NCBI GenBank assembly: GCA_951802425.1
Contig: OX637806.1
Coordinates: 372,001-436,000, forward strand
Length of the DNA stretch: 64,000 bases
From: Clavaria fumosa
Taxonomy: Eukaryota > Basidiomycota > Agaricomycetes > Agaricales > Clavariaceae
Direction: 5' to 3'
In this document: piece after piece, positions 56,005 through 64,000 of the stretch
How positions within the stretch are numbered: position 1 is the first letter of the stretch
Layout of the letters: every line of letters starts with the position of its first letter
Made by a program: the position numbers and the translations under genes
Notes under the pieces: model-generated
The model's input: only the letters and a program-made list of their open reading frames with translations
The model's database searches: none
Told to the model about the DNA's origin: nothing

Positions 56005-56161
56005 TGTCGGAGAGTTGACGTGTTGCTGTCGCTGGAGAAAACACAAGGGTGTGTTGGGACCTATGTGCACCCACACGACGCGTACTTCACGATCAACAAA
56101 CCGTTATTTGGCCTTGTTTGGTTGCAACTGAGGGCGGTTGCATTTTCAGCCCCCGGGAGAA

Positions 56162-57079
56162 TGTAAGGACCATATGCGATCTAAACACGGAAACATGACA
56201 GATACCGACTATCCGGATGTTTTGCGATCCAAAGAAATTACGTGCGATACGAACCGATAACGATCCGACACCGTCCGATAACGACCGATAGCATCCGATA
56301 CATGTCCGATGTCGGACACTTCGGTCTTCAATCCCCCGTGACGATCACAGCCCACCGCTCTCACACACCGCCCACGCCTCTCTATTTCACCTCTCCAGCA
56401 CGGTCAGCGCTCGACATACACACTATTCCATTCCCATTCCTTTATTTCATATACCATGCTGTAAATTTCATATTATGATCCCTTTCAACCATTCAATCGT
56501 TTAAACGTTTCAAACCCTTTGCAGTACCTTGTCCATTGTTCTTAGTACCCCTTTGCTGTACCAGCCCCACTTTCCTTCAGTTTATGAGCGGTCCGGACAT
56601 TTGCTAGTTATCGGACATTTCATTCCTCCGAGCTACTCATTTCCCTTGTGATATAACTCCTTCATGTAACCCTTCACGCGACATGGCGCTGTTCCATGTG
56701 TTTTCCGGACATTTCCGTACATTCCAATTTGCTGTACTTACAGAACTGTACTTAAGTACACTCCGGACCTCTCTGAAATACAGCTTTCTGAACCCCTTCT
56801 CTCTGTTAGAAACCTCACCTAAGCTCACCCGTCGTCGCAACCTTCGATCCGCTGGCCTCCGTCGTTGCCGGCCCTTCGTCTTATCGCACCATCCTTATCG
56901 GATTTTATCGGACACATAGCAGAATATCCCGGACACCGTATATTTCTATTTCTCACATATTTTGAATTCATACTCCACATCCTCAAGGGTGTTTGGTGAA
57001 TCTCTAACGCCTTACAGGAACCCCTGAAGGACTTGACTGTAATCAAGCAGTTGCAGCAAGAACCGTAATACCCACTACA
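56162..57079 (+). repeat. gypsy-B 3' LTR
   Basis: 918 bases, same as the 5' LTR in every stretch compared; followed by the GCGT duplication. Confidence 0.95.
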
Positions 57080-57083
57080 GCGT

Positions 57084-58623
57084 GTTGTCACTTAGTAACT
57101 CATAGAGTGGTTTGGCGACAGTGGCAAATCCCTGTATGAATCTCCGGAAGTAGTTTAACAATCCGATTCCGCGCTGGAGAGCATGTTTGTTCCTCGGTAC
57201 GGGCCAGTCGGCTATCCCCCTACATTTCTTGGGTGAATGCCGGATGCTCCCTTCTGAGATTAGCAATCCCAGGAACATGACCTCTGGCTGTTCTATTTTG
57301 CATTTCGATTCTCGGACGCAGAGGTCATTCTCCTGGAGTATCTTGAATACCTCGCGAAGTAGGCGTCGGTGTTCTTCGATTGTTTCTGTTGCCACAAGAA
57401 TGTTGTCGATATACACGAACACCTTCCCAGTGGCTATCAGGGTATGGAGAATATAGTTCATTCTTCTCTGGAAGACCGAAGGGGCATTCATTAACCCAAA
57501 CTGCATGACGGTGGGCCACACTGTACCGTACTTGGTGATTATTGCGGCGAGGTGCTGTGCCCATTCGGCCATCGCGACGTTCCAATAGCCCCATTCCACA
57601 TCCATGCTTGTGAACACTTTGGCTTTCTTCAAGCTTGCCACTGTTTCATCAATCCTAGGTAGCGGGTACATGTCCTTCACGCAGAATGATAATGGGTCGT
57701 AATTTGTCTCCCTCGTCCTTAAAGAAGATGGGGCTAATGTAGTCTGATTCTCCCCACACTAACCGCCCATTTTCTAAGTTTTCTTTGAGCCAGGCTTTCA
57801 ATGCCTCATCTTCCTTGCTGGTCAGCGGGTAGACTTTCAAGCGCAAGAAACCAGGGTCATTTTTGAACTTGATCTCATAATCGATTCCCGGTAGAGATTT
57901 GGGTAGTTTTTGGCCAGTTTTCCCAGCGAACACCAGAGGATATAGGGCCTTCCAGTCAAGCGCAATTGTCGTATCGTGCACGCTTCGCAGGCCATAGCCG
58001 TAATCCACAATGTGGCAGTCTTTCTTTTTGCACTTGTCAAAGTGGATATACTTTTCAAACCACCGGATACTAGGGTTGTGGTACCAGAGCCAATCGTGTC
58101 CTAGAATTGCTGGGTGGCCGGTGACTCGTCCTAATAGGAACTGTTTAATCTCGATGTGCCCTCCGATGTTTAATCGTAGGGCCACTGAATGTTTGAAGGC
58201 CCCTGATATGTTCGTCGTTCCATCGATGTTTTTGAACACTATAGGAGTTTCAAGTTTTGTGAGGTTTATCTTCCTGGTGGTGGCCCATTCCAGGTCCATG
58301 ACAGACATCGTACAGCCAGAGTCAATTAACAGTTTGATGTCGTAGGTCTCCTTGGTGTCCAACGTGGTTACGAACCCTGGCATGTCCAGTTGTCGTTCTC
58401 CTCCTCTCCCATATGTGGTCCTGGGATCCCTGTCCCAGTCCACATCATCATTGTATCCTGGGAGCTTCTTAGAGGTGAGGTCCTTGAGGGTGTGCTTAGC
58501 CCTCTCAGCCTCTCTCAACAAGGGAAACATTGGCTTGTCATTCATAATCTGGTTTACATGGTGTCGACGGGTGGGAACAACATACATGGATCCTACTTTA
58601 GCACTCAAGTGGATCCCTCTCAA
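57084..58623 (-). pseudogene. gypsy-A pol, part 1: protease and reverse transcriptase
   Basis: Minus strand. Frame from 58623 (no ATG; -1 relative to gag): protease ETYDIKLLIDSGCTMSVMD (active-site DSG), ILGHDWLWYHNP, then RT start LRLKVYPLTSKEDEALKAWL and ISPIFFKDEGDKLRPI. A small deletion and frameshift near 57675 precede VKDMYPLPRIDETVASLKKA, QFGLMNAPSVFQRRMNYIL, VFVYIDNILVATE and SKCKIEQPEVMFLGLLIS. The RT active site reads YIDN instead of YIDD, which should abolish polymerisation. It ends at the gypsy-B insertion. Confidence 0.92.
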
Positions 58624-59891
58624 AAATCCTGATCTCCGGCATTTGACGTTGCTGTGGTCGTCTCTGGTCCGAGTGTCGGCGCCCTGGGTCTCTGTTGAAT
58701 GTGCAGCTGGTCCCTCAACTGCGCAATGGTATTTTCCATTTCCTCGTAGTCGTTCTGCGCAGCCGTTGAGGCTGCATACGAGGGGTTGAATGATGTTAGG
58801 GAGGCCGGGTGTGATGACGGATAGGCGGGTACGGGGTATGGCGAAAACGGGGGCGGCGTGTAATACCTGGGGGGCGAGCGCATCTCGAATGCACTACCAA
58901 GCCTCGCTTGCTGTCTAGGCGTGGCGCGACGTTGTGGTGGTTCAGGGCACAGTCGAGCGGGGTGGCCAACCTGTCCACAGTTGTAGCAAATCAAGGGGCG
59001 ACGAGGGCCGGTTCCTCGACTCGTGTCCATTGGGGTTCCCTGTCTTGTCCCAGGTGGGGGCTGCCTGTTCCATTGTGCAGGCAGTGGCCCTTGCTGTTGT
59101 TGCTGCTGCTGCGGTGCACGTGACTGCCATTGCGCTTGCTGGGGTTGTTGGGGGGGCGGTGCACCCCACTGGTTCGACCCTGGGTATGTGGCTTGTGGTT
59201 GCCACTGTGGAGACCGCCAGAAACGGTTCTGAGGGGGTACATGTTGTGCCGGTTGGTTCCAGGCAGGGCGAGCTGCCTGTGACCGCATCTCTCTCTGTAC
59301 TGCTGTGTGCAGCTGGTGCTGCCTGTCGAGGCGTATGGCTAACATGCGGAAGGCTTGGTAGTCGGCGGGTTGGTCTGCGCATGCGAGGATTTTCTCCATG
59401 AGCTTCGGGTGTAATGCCCTCATCAACAGGGCATGGATCATGTTCCAGTGGGTATCCTCTTCATACCCAGCTCGGCTCATCAAGGTTTCGAGCCTCTGGA
59501 AGAACTGTGCGGCGTCCATGCCTACTTGTTTGAAGTTGTTCAGTTCCTGAATGGCTAACGCCTGGTCTTCAATGGGAGCAAAAGTCTCCCTCATGCATGC
59601 TTCGAATGTGGCCCAGATTACGTTTTCGCCTCCTGGTTCCAGTAAGACATTCGCAGCTTGGTTTGCCCACTCTGCCGCGTACTTCTCCGTCATGTGGCTC
59701 AAGCAAAATACCACCTTATGGAAGTCGGTAGGGTATTTCACCTCATTTAGCTGGAACTCTAGGCGCAAGCTCCTCAAGAACGTTTGGAACTCGTGCCTTT
59801 CTCCAGTATACGGAACGATCTTCAGTGAAAATGTAGCAGGTGCAAGGGGTGCTGCTGGTGCGGGTTCGGCGTCGGGGGCTATGTCAGCCAT
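58620..59891 (-). CDS. gag: gypsy-A Gag
   Basis: 423 codons, unbroken. Start MADIAPDAEPAPAAPLAPAT; capsid-like region VPYTGERHEFQTFLRSLRLE through ADYQAFRMLAIRLDRQ; a Gln/Pro-rich linker (QQQQQQQ); zinc knuckle CYNCGQVGHPARLC (C-x2-C-x4-H-x4-C) near residue 305; proline/tyrosine-rich tail. It ends GAT TTT TGA, with pol open in the -1 frame. Although pol is dead, this gag could still be expressed. Confidence 0.93.
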   Translation of the reverse strand: MADIAPDAEPAPAAPLAPATFSLKIVPYTGERHEFQTFLRSLRLEFQLNEVKYPTDFHKVVFCLSHMTEKYAAEWANQAANVLLEPGGENVIWATFEACMRETFAPIEDQALAIQELNNFKQVGMDAAQFFQRLETLMSRAGYEEDTHWNMIHALLMRALHPKLMEKILACADQPADYQAFRMLAIRLDRQHQLHTAVQREMRSQAARPAWNQPAQHVPPQNRFWRSPQWQPQATYPGSNQWGAPPPQQPQQAQWQSRAPQQQQQQQGPLPAQWNRQPPPGTRQGTPMDTSRGTGPRRPLICYNCGQVGHPARLCPEPPQRRATPRQQARLGSAFEMRSPPRYYTPPPFSPYPVPAYPSSHPASLTSFNPSYAASTAAQNDYEEMENTIAQLRDQLHIQQRPRAPTLGPETTTATSNAGDQDF

Positions 59892-59895
59892 GCTC

Positions 59896-60084
59896 TCAAT
59901 CTAGTTCTTCGAGGTAAATGCGTGGGGGGTCTTGGAAAATGTCTATTCGTAGACGGTCTTGCAGTGAACCGAATGTAAGGTTGGTTTGCGCTTCGGTGGA
60001 TCGGTGTGTAAGGGGTTCTTCGTCGGTCTGCGTTGTCACAGACAAGTGCGTCGGTTCCTCGAGTTCTTCACAAGCCTGACACCC
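59896..60084 (-). pseudogene. ORF upstream of gypsy-A gag, truncated
   Basis: Reads CEELEEPTHLSVTTQTDEEP ... LQDRLRIDIFQDPPRIYLEE and stops 5 bases before the gag ATG. Its 5' side is replaced at about 60085 by composite repeat sequence. Could be the end of the leader ORF whose start may be at 32184. Confidence 0.5.
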
Positions 60085-60705
60085 TGCCCCTCTCCCTCTT
60101 TTCTCTCTCCCTCTCCCTCTCCTCTCTCTTCCTCCCTTCCCCAAAGCGATGACGGCGGTGGCGATGCCAGATGCACCCTCTCCTGTCTTTTTTCATTCTC
60201 ATTTATTATTATTATTTATTTCACTATTTACAGAGCAATGGATGACAGGAGACAACAGATGGCGACAATGATGGCAGTGGCACCCTCATCTCACCCCTCA
60301 CCCTCACCCTCACCCCTCCCTCTCTCTCCTCCCTCTCCTCTCTCTCCCTCTCCTTCAGCAGCAGTGGTGGCAGCAGTGACACCCTCACCCTCACCCTCAC
60401 CCTCTCTCTTCCCTTTCTCCTCTCTCTCCTCCCTTTCTCCTCTCTCTCTCCTCTCTCTTTTTCCACCCCCAAGAGATGACAACGGCGGCAACAGGTGGGA
60501 ACCACCAGGTGCACCCTCCCCCCTGTTCTTTTTTTGAAATTTCATTTCATTTCATTTTAATTTTCAAATTACTATTTACAGGGCAACAAATGATGGTGGA
60601 CAATAGATGGCAATGGTGGCAGCGGCTCTCCCTCTCCCTCCTTTCCCTCTTGGTAGCAACAGTGACAGCAGCAGTGGTGGCAGCAACCAGCGACAGCAGT
60701 GGCTA
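60085..60705 (+). repeat. Second copy of the composite repeat
   Basis: Starts TGCCCCTCTCCCTC and matches 26579-26895 almost base for base, including GATGACGGCGGTGGCGATGC, then follows the later 26900-27150 pattern with extra CTCTCTCC units. It replaces the 5' end of gypsy-A. Confidence 0.85.
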
Positions 60706-61560
60706 TTTGAACAGTGGTAGATTCTTGTGTCTCCCATATTTTTTTTGAATGAATTGTTGAGGTCCCACTTTGCTTGTTTTATGTTAAATTCATGTTTTCG
60801 GGCTTCAAATCTGCACAACATGGACACACTGCTGCATTCATTGATGGATTACTGGTGCATTTAGTAATCTATCTATGCAAACTATTACTCAATCTTGTTT
60901 GTTGTTGTCCTCCATGGTGAGGTTGACTGTGATGTGCTCCATCCTTTCCTGAACCCTGGGCAGCTGTGTTAATTCTGGCCTGAGACATTGATGGTTGTGG
61001 AATACCCTCTTCATCATGATCAGGCCACAAGTGCATTTTGCAATTAACATCTTGAATTCAACCTCCATCAAGCCATACTAATATCACCAATAGAATAAAA
61101 TAAATGCCCATTACAGGGCTGACAGTAGTGGTGGTGCTCAGCAAGGCAGTGGCAGTGCAGGGTGGAGGTGGTGGCAATGCAGTGGTGGTGCAGGATGTGC
61201 ATGCCCAACCACATTCTTGGTCCCCTCTTAGCTAGGGATATCCAATGGCTATTTAAGCCCCTAGTAAGTTTTATATACCAATGCATATCTGGTCTGATGC
61301 CATTTTACACTGACAGAGCCATGATGCTCAAACATTCTCTCATTCACTTGTGTCTAAGAGAAATCATTCTTAAGAAAGGTTTCAAACAGGTGGGAGGATG
61401 TAGTTCCCACTACCACTAACATCCCATGCCATTATTCTGTCAGCAGCTTTGTCATCAAGTTTTGACACTGTGGAAGTGATCAGTGCTGTGGTGATGTCAA
61501 GTTACAACACATGTAGAGTTATAAAATACAATAGTATGTGCCAGGTTCCTGGCATGGCCT
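60706..61560. other. Unassigned sequence with one palindrome-arm relic
   Basis: No gene recognised; a minus-strand stretch at 60889-61071 (KCTCGLIMMKRVFHNHQC) might be an exon. At about 61306-61355, CACTGACAGAG..CTCAAACATTCT.TCATT.ACTTGTGTCTA matches the palindrome arm at about 39214-39262. Confidence 0.4.
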
Positions 61561-61659
61561 TGATTATCCCAGATCATTGTGCACCAAGTCCCATTTGCTG
61601 CAGGTCCCAGGTAAGCATGGAAGACTGGATGGGAAGTGCTGAGCACTTTTGCACCTAAA

Positions 61660-61960
61660 AAACTTGGGACCTGAGAAACCTGGGACACCTGCCTGAGACC
61701 CTGGGACACCTGAGACCCTGGGACACCTGAGACCTGGGACATCTGAAACCTGAGACACCTGAGACACCTGAGACACTTGAGACACCTGGGACATGGGGTA
61801 CATGGGACCTCAGGCACAGGGGATCCAGACTTGGGACACCTGAGGCATGGCACCTGGGAGACCTGAAACCTGAGACACCTGGGAGACCTGGGACCTGGGG
61901 TATATGGGACCTGGGGTACAGGAGACTTGGGATACCTGAGGCATGGCACCTGGGAGACCT
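61660..61960 (+). repeat. ACCTG(A/G)GAC-unit minisatellite
   Basis: Units of 9-10 bases such as GGGACACCTGAGACCTG, in two blocks around a copy of GGCATGGCACCTGGGAGACC. Frames on both strands are open through composition. Confidence 0.85.
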
Positions 61961-62372
61961 GGTACTTAGAATCTGAAATATTGGACTTGGCACACTTTAG
62001 GTCTCAGGCACCAAGTCCCAGGTCCCAAGTCCCAGGTGTCCATATCAGCACAACAAGCAGATCCCAGGCACAAAATGTGTCCCCTGTGTCACATGCATCA
62101 CCAGTATATTCACTTGGGGGAGTGGGCTGTCACAAGTGTGGTGGTGATAGTGGCAATGGAGCAGTGCAGTGCATCTTTCTCCTGTTTTTTCTTCTCACCC
62201 TGGTTCTTTTTTGCTCCTGCAACTTCAGTGACTATGACTCCAGCAAATGTGACTGATGGTGGAAACCACAGGCCAGGGAATGCAGGGGGTGCCACAATGA
62301 TGGTGATGGGGCCACCTGGTGCTTCCTCTCCTGTTCATTCAGGCTCTGCAGCATGGGCTGGCTGTTTCCCTC

Positions 62373-62995
62373 TACCCTAGCCTTCAGCCCTTTAGGGGAT
62401 GCATCCTGTGGATGTGGTGCGCCAGCAGGATTAAAGGCCATTCTGGCTTCCTGACCTTTTGCACTTTTTTGAGGGTAAGGGGCTTCACCGCTTGAGTCAA
62501 TGGAGTCCCCCAGGTGGACAGGGGTATCCCCTACCCTAGCCTTCAGCCCTTTAGGGGGTGCATCCTGCAGACATGGCACGCTGGTGGGATTAAAAGCCAT
62601 TCTGGCTTCCCAACCTTTCACACTTTTTCGAGAGTAGGGGGCTTCGCCTGGGACATCAATGGGGTCCCAGTTAGACAGGTGTACCCCCATACCCTAGCCT
62701 TTGGCCCTTTAGGGCATGTGTCCTGTGGACATGGCATGCCAGTGGGATTAAAAGCCATTCTGGCTTCCTGACCTTTCGCACTTTTTTGAGGGTAGGGGGC
62801 TTCACTGCTCAAGTCAATGGAGTCCCCCAGGCAGATGGGGGTATCCCCTACCCTAGCCTTCAGCCCTTTAGGGGGTGCACCAGTGGGATTAAAAGCCATT
62901 CTGGCTTCCCAACCTTTCACAGTCCTTCAAGGGTAGGGGCTTTTGCCTCTGACATTGATGGTGTCCCCCAGGCAGCCAGGCATATCCCCCCCCCC
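62373..62995 (-). repeat. 159-bp tandem repeat, four copies, partly open as 53-residue units
   Basis: TACCCTAGCC occurs at 62373, 62532, 62690 and 62849 (spacings 159, 158, 159). On the minus strand each unit reads like KSAKGQEARMAFNP..., PKGLKARV and GDSIDSSGEAPYP. One spacing of 158 shifts the frame, so a single continuous protein is not supported. Confidence 0.8.
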
Positions 62996-63604
62996 ACTTT
63001 TTTTCTCTTCGCTTGCTGCCTTCCATCTTTTTGTGTTCAGCAGTCACTCCTGCCCTGCTGGCCCTTCCACCAGCTATCTGTTTCCTGCAACACTTGACAG
63101 CCTACTTGCCCAGTGCTTAAAGTGGCTACCCCTGCCTTGCTTTCCTTGGTGACTTGTCTGTTCACTTCCTGCTCTCCTGCTCTCCTGTGCTCCCACTTGT
63201 GTTCTCCCCTGCACAGGTTGGACTTGAGTTTTTTTCCACCTACTGCTGCCCCCCACCCTGACTTCCCTGACTGCTTGGACTGACCCTTTCTCCTGCTGGT
63301 GGTCTTAATCTCTCTCACTAGGTGTAATCAGTAGTATGGCATGGCAAGGTTTTAGATAACAATATATAATGTGGATCCCCTGGGCTGAGGGGGAATGTAA
63401 GAAGGAACTCATCATAATTTAGTAATTTAACTTTTATGGTGAACTGTGGCTGTACTGATTTCATAAGCAAGCCATTGAATGCTGACACTGCGCATCATTG
63501 AAAACAATGCTATTGAAAAACACAATAACTCCTCTTGCCATGATTGCATCCATAACACATCTTTTATTGCTTATCCTGATCCTTCTCACTTCACTCACAA
63601 TGGC
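62996..63604. other. Spacer without recognised feature
   Basis: C-rich and AT-rich patches, no exon or repeat recognised. Confidence 0.4.
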
Positions 63605-63892
63605 CTAATGATCAGGTGGCATCCTATGCACAGTGCACACAGGGAGTGTCCTAGGCCTCCCTGACTCTCCATCCACTCTAATGGTGACACACTGTGTCCC
63701 ATCTGCCATGTGCACTGTCCCAATGACAGTCCCATACATCACTTCAAACATCCCAAAGAACCAGATGCGAGAGCCATTGGGGTAGGCATTTGGGGTCTCC
63801 ATGGCTGTCTGGTGGTTTTCAGAGTAGTAATACCAAAGGTGGGGTGAATGGTGTAGAGAGAAATGTGTATGTGTCACTCTGATGCACACCAA
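63605..63892 (-). CDS. Possible exon, unrecognised
   Basis: A 95-codon minus-strand frame: LWYYYSENHQTAMETPNAYP, RIWFFGMFEVMYGTVIGTVH, CVTIRVDGESGRPRTLPVC. Residue composition is protein-like, unlike the nearby repeat frames, but there is no clear start context or domain. It may belong to a transposon gene continuing outside what I can connect. Confidence 0.3.
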   Translation of the reverse strand: MVCIRVTHTHFSLHHSPHLWYYYSENHQTAMETPNAYPNGSRIWFFGMFEVMYGTVIGTVHMADGTQCVTIRVDGESGRPRTLPVCTVHRMPPDH

Positions 63893-64000
63893 CTATCATG
63901 TGACTGGTCACATGACAACTAAAAACACTGTGTGACCATACAACTACAGTTCTATGCTTACAACTTCATGTATCAGTGTCCACTAGATATATAAGCACTG

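Larger units (their letters stand above)
47193..57079 (+). mobile_element. gypsy-B: complete Ty3 element inserted in gypsy-A pol
   Basis: Two 918-bp LTRs (47193-48110; 56162-57079) look identical wherever I compared them, so the insertion is recent. GCGT stands on both sides (47189-47192; 57080-57083). Gag and pol are intact; a tRNA-type priming site (TGGAGCCCACCGCGAGG, from 48115) and a purine tract (GGGAGAA before 56162) are present. Between pol and the 3' LTR lies an antisense spliced gene. Removal restores gypsy-A as AKPLYELLSDNTPYVWTDR. Confidence 0.95.

Overview
The window is nuclear DNA of a filamentous basidiomycete, most likely an Agaricomycete. The evidence is short (about 50-60 base) spliceosomal introns with CTAAC-type branch points, a VWA8-type AAA protein, chromodomain Ty3 retrotransposons, a Copia fragment, a spliced Helitron helicase, a TET/JBP-type dioxygenase and TTAGGG motifs. 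The species cannot be named from the sequence.

Layout: bases 1-7,300 are an ordinary compact genic block. It holds the end or whole of a serine-rich hypothetical protein (+), a complete many-exon VWA8 homologue (-, 6906 to 1111) and the last exon of a third gene (-). At about 7,320 composition changes abruptly and the remaining 56 kb is a nest of mobile and simple repeats. 7.4-16.2 kb: a 39-bp-unit minisatellite, two tRNA-like SINE heads, and a broken TET/JBP-like dioxygenase gene carrying an 871-bp inverted-ended minisatellite island and, in an upstream exon, a 4.2-kb non-autonomous LTR element with a perfect 5-bp target duplication. 16.2-19.7 kb: Copia, Helitron and Ty3 debris, with one Ty3 segment inverted. 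19.9-31.3 kb: a MITE pair, two hAT-like non-autonomous elements, two 2-kb solo LTRs with perfect target duplications, and a 22-bp minisatellite. 31.3-60.1 kb: a Ty3 element (gypsy-A, minus strand) dispersed over 28 kb by three later insertions: an intact Tc1/mariner in its LTR, a 9.2-kb near-perfect palindrome in its pol, and a complete Ty3 element (gypsy-B) also in its pol. 60.1-64 kb: a second copy of a composite repeat and several tandem repeats.

Most unusual items: (1) the 9,223-bp palindromic element (37706-46928) with 7-bp target duplication, whose removal restores the gypsy-A reading frame; (2) a five-exon, 440-codon gene with a Cys-rich cluster, encoded antisense between pol and the 3' LTR of gypsy-B; (3) an extra sense ORF of 255 codons between pol and the 3' LTR of gypsy-A; (4) an identical 13-base sequence at the gag-pol junction of both otherwise dissimilar Ty3 elements, with pol in the -1 frame in each; (5) a 1,174-bp hAT-like element carrying GC-rich sequence unlike its surroundings. 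Nested order, from which element interrupts which: gypsy-A is older than the palindrome, gypsy-B and Tc1. The 22-bp minisatellite is older than solo LTR 2, and solo LTR 1 is probably older than the hAT-like element inside it. Gypsy-B, the palindrome and the Tc1 look young.
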